Of a stretch of DNA of 18,116 nucleotides, positions 13,077 through 18,116 are shown in pieces. Numbering within the stretch: position 1 is the first letter of the stretch; every line of letters begins with the position of its first letter. The position numbers and the translations under genes were made by a program. The DNA comes from CAYWKL01 sp964459095 (GTDB lineage Bacteria > Patescibacteriota > Microgenomatia > Daviesbacterales > UBA10151), in the NCBI GenBank assembly GCA_964459095.1, contig CAYWKL010000019.1, positions 1-18,116 of the forward strand, written 5' to 3'. The notes beneath the pieces are model-generated. The model worked only from the letters and a program-made list of their open reading frames with translations. It did no database searches and was not told the origin of the DNA.

Positions 13077-14165
13077 TTATTTGGATTCATTTTTCTTAAA
13101 ATAATCCTCTCCAATAACTATGCTTAAATCCGCTCTTGAGGAGGCTACTTTAGCATCATCTGACTTACACTCCTTTTTTAGACAATGGGGTGCAAAAATT
13201 TGGGCAAACTTTACAAAAGATGCACTACTCTTTTCACCCAACACTAAAGTTTCCTTAGATGGTTCTTCAGTATTTGTAACCATAACTATATTTGCACCCA
13301 AATTTGTTACTATTCTTGATACTTTATTGCCTAAGCCAGGGTGATTTGTTCCATTATAAACTGCAACTGTAGCTGCTTCCTGTGAGATAACTCCATCAGA
13401 GAGATTTTCCCTCACAAAAAGATCAATATTTATAGAGTCAAATCCCAAAACTCTTGTTGAATCTGGTAAAAGCTTGCTTAATGTAAGATCTGTATTTTCA
13501 AGATCCAGCTCTACAATTTTATCTTCCCTTGTCCCAGAGATTGCCTGATAAAGTCTTATGATCTCTATTGGAGTTAAATCAGATTTAAATTCTCTAAAAA
13601 AACTTAAAAAATTTAAAGGGCTTTGTCTTAAATTCGAAACCAACTGATTTAAATCTTTACTATCTTCCCTCCTTCCCACAATCACACCATCAATTGGAAG
13701 ACCCAGTAGGTTTGACAAAGATCTTTTTAGAAGCTCTCCTCCTACTTTAGGGGTCTCTTCTTGTCCAAGATCATAAATGCTTCCTAAAAGCCAAGAACCA
13801 TAGCCTGCTGGAACCTCAATCAAGGTGTCTCTTGGAATTTTAAGCAAGACTAACTGTTTCCTTACTGGATCATAATTTAGAACCCAAACCGAAGAACCTT
13901 TAAAAACAACATTAATTGATGTTCTTAAATCCCATACATACTCCTTATTTTTAAGGTTTAGATCAAGAGGATGAAATAAAGAAGCTATGCTGTTTGCGGT
14001 CTTACTGAGTAGAAAAATTGTAAGAAGTGCACAAAGGGCAAAAATAGCTAGCTTAATCCCACCAATTACTTTTTTCCTTGGCTTGTGAGCTACTTTCTTT
14101 TTTGGTTTATTTTTTTTTCTAAGATTTAAATTTTTTACAGGCTTTCTTTGAAACTTAAGGCGCAC
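13077..14165 (-). CDS. LytR-CpsA-Psr (LCP) family protein with LytR C-terminal domain
   Basis: A 362-residue protein with a very basic cytoplasmic head (1-34), one transmembrane segment (about 35-55), a divergent extracellular LCP domain (about 75-215) and a LytR_C domain (about 264-354, AVYNGTNHPGLGNKVSRIV). The LCP signature is visible in LLKIPRDTLIEVPAGYGSWLLGSIYDLG (split at 107-134, with the conserved IPRDT). LCP enzymes attach glycopolymers to cell wall or membrane anchors. Later LCP motifs are hard to find, so enzymatic activity is uncertain. GTG start, with GGGAAAGG a few nt upstream as a possible SD; no other usable start. It lies 38 nt after the 42-codon gene and probably shares its promoter. 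It converges on the TPR gene with 1 nt between stops. Confidence 0.85.
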   Translation of the reverse strand: MRLKFQRKPVKNLNLRKKNKPKKKVAHKPRKKVIGGIKLAIFALCALLTIFLLSKTANSIASLFHPLDLNLKNKEYVWDLRTSINVVFKGSSVWVLNYDPVRKQLVLLKIPRDTLIEVPAGYGSWLLGSIYDLGQEETPKVGGELLKRSLSNLLGLPIDGVIVGRREDSKDLNQLVSNLRQSPLNFLSFFREFKSDLTPIEIIRLYQAISGTREDKIVELDLENTDLTLSKLLPDSTRVLGFDSINIDLFVRENLSDGVISQEAATVAVYNGTNHPGLGNKVSRIVTNLGANIVMVTNTEEPSKETLVLGEKSSASFVKFAQIFAPHCLKKECKSDDAKVASSRADLSIVIGEDYFKKNESK

Positions 14166-14203
14166 GGTAACCTTTCCCGTCTGCTTTGCTCTTTTTTAGG
14201 GGA

Positions 14204-14332
14204 TCAAGGCTGTTCCTTACCTTTTTTAATCACTGTTGGAGGAACAAAAGTAGGCGCATGAACGAGTGTAGCACTAGTGCCACCTTTTTTCTTTTTTTTC
14301 TTCTCTCCTTTGAAAAAAGAACTATAGCCCAT
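14204..14332 (-). CDS. 42-residue lysine-rich small protein
   Basis: ATG at 14332, TGA at 14204-14206. The product begins MGYSSFFKGE, continues with six Lys in a row, then GGTSATLVHAPTFVPPTV and ends IKKGKEQP. The evidence that it is a real gene: a strong SD (AGGAGGG, 5-6 nt before the ATG, while most genes here have none) and a well-matched promoter at 14349-14377. It has no transmembrane segment or signal peptide. The very basic middle suggests binding to RNA, the ribosome or acidic lipids, but nothing proves this. It lies directly upstream of the LCP gene, perhaps co-transcribed. I do not recognise the family with confidence. Confidence 0.65.
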   Translation of the reverse strand: MGYSSFFKGEKKKKKKGGTSATLVHAPTFVPPTVIKKGKEQP

Positions 14333-14348
14333 TTTTCCCTCCTTTTTA

Positions 14349-14377
14349 ATGATAAAAAGAAGCTAACTTTAAGTCAA
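14349..14377 (-). promoter_or_regulatory. Promoter of the small lysine-rich gene (and probably the LCP gene)
   Basis: Minus strand: TTGACT (complement of 14372-14377, 5/6), a 17-nt spacer and TATCAT (complement of 14349-14354, 5/6). It lies in the 62-bp gap after the stop of the beta-lactamase-like gene and just before the SD of the small gene. Confidence 0.65.
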
Positions 14378-14394
14378 TAGTAGACACAGGCTTA

Positions 14395-15336
14395 CTACTT
14401 ATTAAAATAGTTAAAAACAGACTCTGAGAGTGTGGCAATTCTTTCGTTTGCTCCCTTGGGGTTATTGGACTCAGATAAAACTACAATAATATAGTCCCCT
14501 TTTGAAGAGAATATTATACCGCCGTCGTGTGAGAAAGAGCCCAGTTCTCCTGTTTTGTGGGCAATTTGGGGTTTGCTGGATAAATTTTTTGGGAGCTTAT
14601 TATTAAGCTGTTGATTCAAAAGCAGATTCATCATTTTTTTTGAATAAGTTGCGTTTGAGAGTTCCCCGGCATAGAGTTTTTCAAAAAATAAAGCTACATC
14701 TTTGGCAGTTGTTTTTGGAGAGTCACCACCTATCCCTACTAAGGAGTTATCAAATCCATTACTTTTAAGATAAGATGAAATATTTGAAAGTTTCAGTCTT
14801 TCGCTTAAGAGGAGTGATGCATAGTTGTGAGAAATTGTGATCATTTGGTCAAGTGCTTCTGCAGTCGTTAAAGTAATAGCCCCTTCTTTTTGCTCTGCTG
14901 AGTTTGTGGCAATCCCAAACTTTTCATTTAAAACAGAAACCTCTTGAGATAATACCTCCTCTTCACTTAAAGATCCATCCTCTATTTGCCTGAAAGCCTC
15001 CCCCATTACCCAAAGTTTATATAAGCTTCCTGCTTCATATTCTCTTTCTTCATCCCTTACATAACTCTCCCCAGTTTTTAGGTTTTTAACCACAACTGAG
15101 TAAGTTCCTTTTGTCCCCTCTAAAGAAGATTCAACTGCTTCTTTTAAAGATTTATGGCTCTTAACCACACTAATAAACCCTCCGTTTGCACTTTCACCAG
15201 AAGATTTTGAAGATAAAACCTCCTTTGAATTTTGGGGACGAAGAAAAAAATAATAGATTAACATAGTTAAAACAATCAATAAAATAAAAAATCTTCTTCT
15301 GCTTTTTTTCCTTCTTTGGGCAGGAAACCTTCTCAT
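14395..15336 (-). CDS. Class A beta-lactamase-like serine hydrolase, membrane-anchored
   Basis: A 313-residue protein with an Arg/Lys-rich head (MRRFPAQRRKKSRRR), one signal anchor (about 16-32), a low-complexity Ser-rich linker and a penicillin-recognising serine hydrolase domain (about 62-313). The three active-site motifs are present: SxxK as SLYK (Ser104, Lys107), SxN as SHN (169-171) and KTG (261-263). The omega-loop ExxLN carrying the deacylating Glu166 of true class A beta-lactamases is not visible; that region reads FDNSLVGIGGDSPKTTAKD. The protein may therefore be a D,D-peptidase-like or other peptidoglycan-related hydrolase rather than a resistance enzyme (inference). ATG start, no SD, single gene. 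Confidence 0.85.
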   Translation of the reverse strand: MRRFPAQRRKKSRRRFFILLIVLTMLIYYFFLRPQNSKEVLSSKSSGESANGGFISVVKSHKSLKEAVESSLEGTKGTYSVVVKNLKTGESYVRDEEREYEAGSLYKLWVMGEAFRQIEDGSLSEEEVLSQEVSVLNEKFGIATNSAEQKEGAITLTTAEALDQMITISHNYASLLLSERLKLSNISSYLKSNGFDNSLVGIGGDSPKTTAKDVALFFEKLYAGELSNATYSKKMMNLLLNQQLNNKLPKNLSSKPQIAHKTGELGSFSHDGGIIFSSKGDYIIVVLSESNNPKGANERIATLSESVFNYFNK

Positions 15337-15412
15337 AGTTTATCTATTTTACCTGTTTCTGTACTAATTTCTATACTAAGGATAAACCCTTTTTCTACCA
15401 CATTTTCTCCCT

Positions 15413-15448
15413 ACTAGCTTTGCACCCCGGACTAGCTTTGCACCCCGG
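15413..15448 (+). repeat. Perfect 18-bp tandem duplication at the left end of the RAYT element
   Basis: ACTAGCTTTGCACCCCGG occurs twice in a row without mismatch (15413-15430 and 15431-15448). The second copy runs into GGGTGT and so completes the hairpin CACCCC-G-GGGGTG (15441-15453). The first copy has only the left arm. Confidence 0.9.
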
Positions 15449-15490
15449 GGGTGTTTCTGTATTGACACCTGCGGAACCTTGAGCTAGTCT

Positions 15491-16141
15491 ATGGTTATGC
15501 CTTCCAGAGTATTTCCCTTTGTGAATGGACAGCTTTATCATATTTATAATCGAGGTATTGAAAAAAGAGCTATCTTTGATAGTAGGAATGACCATCACCG
15601 TTTTATTAAAACAATGCGGTATTATCAACTACAAGGACCTAAACCCAGACTTTCTAATTTTTTTAGGTATCAAGTTTTTAAACCAAATTTTGAGCGAAAG
15701 ATTGTGGACATTGTCTGCTACTGCTTAATGCCTAATCATTTTCATTTTTTAATTAAACAGTTGATAGAAGGCGGAATCACAGAATTTGTTAGTAAGCTTA
15801 GTAACAGCTATACAAAATATTTTAATGCTAAAAATAGAAGAGTTGGACCTTTATTACAAGGAGAATTTAAAGCTGTATTAATAGAGTCTGATGAACAACT
15901 AATGCATGTATCTCGCTATATCCATTTAAATCCCTTGGTCTCTTACTTAATTAAAGATCTTAAATCTTTTGAGTGGTCGTCTTATCAAGAATACACCTAT
16001 GGAAGTGAAGGAATATGCAATAAGGCTGATGTTTTAGCTTTTTTCAGATCATCTAAAGATTATGAAAAATTTGTATTGGATCAGGCTGACTATGGTACAA
16101 CTTTAGAAATTATTAAACACCAACTTATAGAAGAAACTTAG
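15491..16141 (+). CDS. REP-associated tyrosine transposase (Y1, HUH family, IS200-like)
   Basis: A 216-residue single-domain Y1 HUH nuclease. HUH motif HFH (His83, His85, in LMPNHFHFLIKQ), candidate catalytic Tyr107 or Tyr110 in SNSYTKYFN, and the typical GPLLQGEFKA (119-128) and YIHLNP (143-148) blocks of the RAYT/TnpA-REP family. The family nicks and rejoins single-stranded DNA at hairpins and is thought to spread REP sequences. The start is either ATG 15491 or ATG 15497; the latter gives MPSRVFPFVNGQLYHIYNRG, the more usual beginning. A TTGACA lies at 15462-15467, but the -10 17 nt later is poor. The TAG stop is the first three bases of the right-hand repeat. It appears intact. It is inserted between two minus-strand genes. 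Confidence 0.9.
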   Translation: MVMPSRVFPFVNGQLYHIYNRGIEKRAIFDSRNDHHRFIKTMRYYQLQGPKPRLSNFFRYQVFKPNFERKIVDIVCYCLMPNHFHFLIKQLIEGGITEFVSKLSNSYTKYFNAKNRRVGPLLQGEFKAVLIESDEQLMHVSRYIHLNPLVSYLIKDLKSFEWSSYQEYTYGSEGICNKADVLAFFRSSKDYEKFVLDQADYGTTLEIIKHQLIEET

Positions 16142-16160
16142 CTTTGCACCCCGGGGGTGT
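16139..16160 (+). repeat. Right-hand REP-like repeat overlapping the transposase stop codon
   Basis: Identical to 15433-15454 over 22 bp. Hairpin CACCCC-G-GGGGTG at 16147-16159. The first three bases (TAG, 16139-16141) are the transposase stop codon. Confidence 0.9.
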
Positions 16161-16184
16161 GTGGTATAGGGTGTAGTTTGAGTA

Positions 16185-17822
16185 TTATTTTAGCCAAACA
16201 TTTTTAAGTTTCTCAACTATAAACTCAGCTGAAACTTTTTCAGGAAGTATTGCATAATCTGCACCTAAAGCTTCTAGTGCTTTTGCATGATCGCTATCTT
16301 GGGCCCTGACTATTATTTTGGCCCTTACCTTTTTTCTCTTACATTCTTCAAGCAAAATCTCAATATCATTAAAATCCATAACTGTTGAAATAATAAGTTT
16401 GGCGCTCTCGAGGTGCAAGTTTGAAACAACTTCTGGATCCCCTACATCCCCATAAATAACCCTTATCCCTTTTTCGCGAAGCTCTTCAACTATATGCGGA
16501 TTGAAATCCATTACAACAAACGGAACTTTCTCTGATTCCAAAAATTTTATAATTGGACCCCCAATACGGTGAGCTCCTATTACAACTACGTGATCTTCCA
16601 GAGGGTCCTCAAGCTTTACTTCCAAAGAATGTACAAACTTTGCATTCTCAAAAGCAGGGAGAACTGAAGAAACTTTGGAATAAATTTTTCTTGAATAAGC
16701 AATCATTGTTGTTGACAAAATTATAGATAAAACCGCAACAGCTGCCATAACTGATAAAGCTAAAGTCGAGGAATACCCCGTTTGCAAAGCTACAACTAAA
16801 ACAACTAAAGAAAACTCAGATACTTGAGATAAATTTAGCGCGCTGTGGAAAAGTGTATGTTTTCTAAACCCAAAAATCCCTAGAAGTAAAAGATAAATTA
16901 AAGGTTTTACTAAAAGTGCAAAAGCGGTAAATAGTATTATTGCAGGCCAAGCTATTAGGAAGTCTGCTACATTTGCTTGAAGACCCAAATAAATAAAAAA
17001 TAATGTTAGAAAAAAATCTCTTAAGGGTTTTATTTTCCCCTGAATTTGCAAATGATATGGGGAAGAAGCTAGCGCAACTCCAGCTAAAAATGCTCCAATA
17101 ACAACTGAGAATCCTGCTAAAACTGAAAGAGCGGTGAACGCAAAACACCAAGTAATTGCAGTTAAAAATAAAAGCTCAACTGATTTTGCTACATAATCAA
17201 ATATTTTTGCTAAAACATATTTAGCTAAAATATAAGTTAATACAAAAAGTCCTATACCTTTTACTATTAAAGCTATTAAGGGCAAGCTGTTAGTTAAGCC
17301 TAAATTTAGTGTTGAGCCGTTCAAAGATATCATCATCAAAACTATGATTGCCACCAAATCCTCAACCAGCAAAATTCCAACAGCAAGTTTTCCATATAAA
17401 GATAAAAGATCCCTTTTTTCAAGAAGCATTTTTATAACAACTATTGTTGAGGAAAAAGATAGACCTAAGCCTAAAAGAATGCTCTCAGTTCTAGAAAACC
17501 CAAGTAACCCGGCTAAAGCAAACCCAACAGCAGTTGAGATCACTATTTGGCCCAAAGCAGAGATAATAATTGGTTTGCCTAAAGCTCTAACTTCCCTTAA
17601 ATCCAGCTCCATTCCTATTAAAAACAAAACAAAAGCAATACCTATTTCAGGTAAAATTTCAAAAATAGCTGAATTATGGGGGTCAATAATACTGACTAAA
17701 GATATTGAAACACCTGCTAAAAGGTATGCTACAACTAAAGGTAATTTAAGCTTTAAAACTAGCAGCCCAAAAAGGCAAGCCAGCGATAAGCTAAAGGCAA
17801 GTTGTACAAATATATTATCCAT
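16185..17822 (-). CDS. CPA2 cation/proton antiporter with C-terminal TrkA-N (RCK) domain, KefB/KefC-like
   Basis: A 545-residue monovalent cation:proton antiporter-2 protein. An N-terminal Na+/H+ exchanger domain (about 1-378) has about 12 hydrophobic segments, including LFLIGMELDLREVRALG (67-83), the SFSSTIVVIKML stretch (122-133) and LVEDLVAI (152-159) with Asp155 as the likely ion/proton carboxylate. A TrkA-N Rossmann domain follows (about 410-530: VVVIGAHRIGG and acidic Asp439 after the second strand, then YGDVGDPEVV). The nucleotide-binding loop reads GAHRIG, slightly unlike the common GxGxxG. The likely role is K+ or Na+ efflux and pH control, gated by NAD(H) or another ligand; the ion is not determined. 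ATG at 17822 overlaps the pseudouridine synthase stop by 8 nt, so the two are probably coupled. Confidence 0.92.
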   Translation of the reverse strand: MDNIFVQLAFSLSLACLFGLLVLKLKLPLVVAYLLAGVSISLVSIIDPHNSAIFEILPEIGIAFVLFLIGMELDLREVRALGKPIIISALGQIVISTAVGFALAGLLGFSRTESILLGLGLSFSSTIVVIKMLLEKRDLLSLYGKLAVGILLVEDLVAIIVLMMISLNGSTLNLGLTNSLPLIALIVKGIGLFVLTYILAKYVLAKIFDYVAKSVELLFLTAITWCFAFTALSVLAGFSVVIGAFLAGVALASSPYHLQIQGKIKPLRDFFLTLFFIYLGLQANVADFLIAWPAIILFTAFALLVKPLIYLLLLGIFGFRKHTLFHSALNLSQVSEFSLVVLVVALQTGYSSTLALSVMAAVAVLSIILSTTMIAYSRKIYSKVSSVLPAFENAKFVHSLEVKLEDPLEDHVVVIGAHRIGGPIIKFLESEKVPFVVMDFNPHIVEELREKGIRVIYGDVGDPEVVSNLHLESAKLIISTVMDFNDIEILLEECKRKKVRAKIIVRAQDSDHAKALEALGADYAILPEKVSAEFIVEKLKNVWLK

Positions 17823-18116
17823 TAGGAACTAAATAACTTAACGCTTTTTGCAAATCCTCAGGTAATGGCGACTCCAACTCTACCCATTCTCCTGTTTGTG
17901 GATGTCTGAACTTAAGCTTCGCGGCATGTAAAAACTGCCTAGAGCACCATCTTTTATCCAACCTTAAAATTTTTCTCCCTGCATATTTGCTATCCCCTAC
18001 TAAAGGATTCCCAATATATTTTAAATGTACCCTAATTTGGTGAGTCCGTCCAGTTTGGGGCAAACACCTCAAGAGAGTAAATAGTTGATAGTTCATAGTA
18101 CTTAGTTTTTTAAATT
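17815..18116 (-). CDS. RluA-family pseudouridine synthase, C-terminal part (5' end outside window)
   Basis: The frame is open to the right-hand edge of the window (residues FKKLST precede the internal Met at 18096), so the gene continues outside and the Met is not a start. The visible 99 residues or so are the C-terminal part of an RluA-type RNA pseudouridine synthase: LPQTGRTHQIRVHLKYIGNP, GDSKYAG and RQFLHAAKLKF followed by HPQTGEW, all typical of RluC/RluD enzymes that modify uridines in 23S rRNA or tRNA. The catalytic Asp motif (HRLD) would lie upstream and cannot be seen, so RluA, RluC and RluD cannot be told apart. It overlaps the antiporter start by 8 nt. Confidence 0.9.
   Translation of the reverse strand, partial: FKKLSTMNYQLFTLLRCLPQTGRTHQIRVHLKYIGNPLVGDSKYAGRKILRLDKRWCSRQFLHAAKLKFRHPQTGEWVELESPLPEDLQKALSYLVPNG

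Larger units (their letters stand above)
15413..16160 (+). mobile_element. RAYT/REP-like element: HUH transposase between direct REP-like repeats
   Basis: A 22-bp direct repeat (15433-15454 and 16139-16160, identical; begins TAGCTTTGCACCCC and ends in GGGGGTGT) flanks the transposase gene. Each copy folds into CACCCC-G-GGGGTG with TAG-CTTTG at its 5' foot. REP elements of known RAYTs have the same design: a GTAG-like tetranucleotide 5' of a hairpin. On the left an 18-bp tandem copy is added, and a second small stem GGTGT/ACACC (15450-15469) follows. There is no terminal inverted repeat or target duplication, as expected for HUH single-strand transposition. Confidence 0.75.

Noticed and set aside
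13186..13198. GGGGTGCAAA, similar to the REP-like repeat
   Set aside because: Only 10 bases match, it is inside the LCP gene and there is no hairpin.
15413..16160. CRISPR-like short array
   Set aside because: The repeats flank a transposase, two of them abut without a spacer, and they form REP-type hairpins.

Overview
The window looks like a piece of a Candidate Phyla Radiation (Patescibacteria) chromosome, most likely of the Microgenomates group. The reasons are low GC, tightly packed and overlapping genes, few Shine-Dalgarno sites, cohesin/dockerin-type surface proteins with short N-terminal anchors, a REP-associated HUH transposase of the kind common in these genomes, and a LytR-CpsA-Psr protein with a LytR C-terminal domain. 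This is inference from gene content; no marker gene fixes the taxon. The standard code is in use (TGA is a stop, for example in the ATGA overlap of the YebC gene and ruvC). A run of 10 Ns at 5412-5421 suggests a draft or metagenome assembly.

Layout. 1-459 (+): 3' part of a TrpR/YerC-family regulator. 533-3484 (-): a small membrane protein followed by a P2A-like Ca2+-type P-ATPase that seems to lack its last transmembrane helix. 3564-3920 (+): a YvlD-type 'phage holin family 4' membrane protein. 3962-9148 (-): a five-gene run holding two secreted or anchored proteins with a shared beta-sandwich module (one ends in a dockerin), two membrane-tethered cohesin proteins (one broken by the assembly gap) and an XerC/D-type tyrosine recombinase. 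A sigma70-type promoter lies just upstream. The dockerin protein could dock on the anchored cohesins at the cell surface.

9149-10144 has no protein gene. It holds a 77-bp imperfect palindromic repeat (9310-9386) and, after a very AT-rich stretch, a block of higher GC with several nested inverted repeats (about 9660-10036) that is a candidate structured RNA.

10145-12229 (-): YebC-family regulator, ruvC and a polytopic membrane protein, overlapping or nearly so. A TPR protein (12302-13075, +) diverges from the YebC gene, and the two promoters appear to share one -35 region. It converges on an LCP-family gene (13077-14165, -) that lies downstream of a 42-residue lysine-rich small gene with a clear promoter and strong SD. 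Next come a class A beta-lactamase-like serine hydrolase (14395-15336, -), a RAYT transposase bracketed by its own REP-like repeats (15413-16160, +), a CPA2 antiporter with a TrkA-N domain (16185-17822, -) and the C-terminal part of an RluA-family pseudouridine synthase (17815-18116, -).

The REP-like repeat also occurs alone at 3927-3956, about 11.5 kb from the transposase. No tRNA, rRNA or CRISPR array was seen. The points that most deserve a second look are the cohesin/dockerin operon, the RAYT-REP system, the candidate RNA, the lysine-rich small protein and the short ATPase C-terminus.
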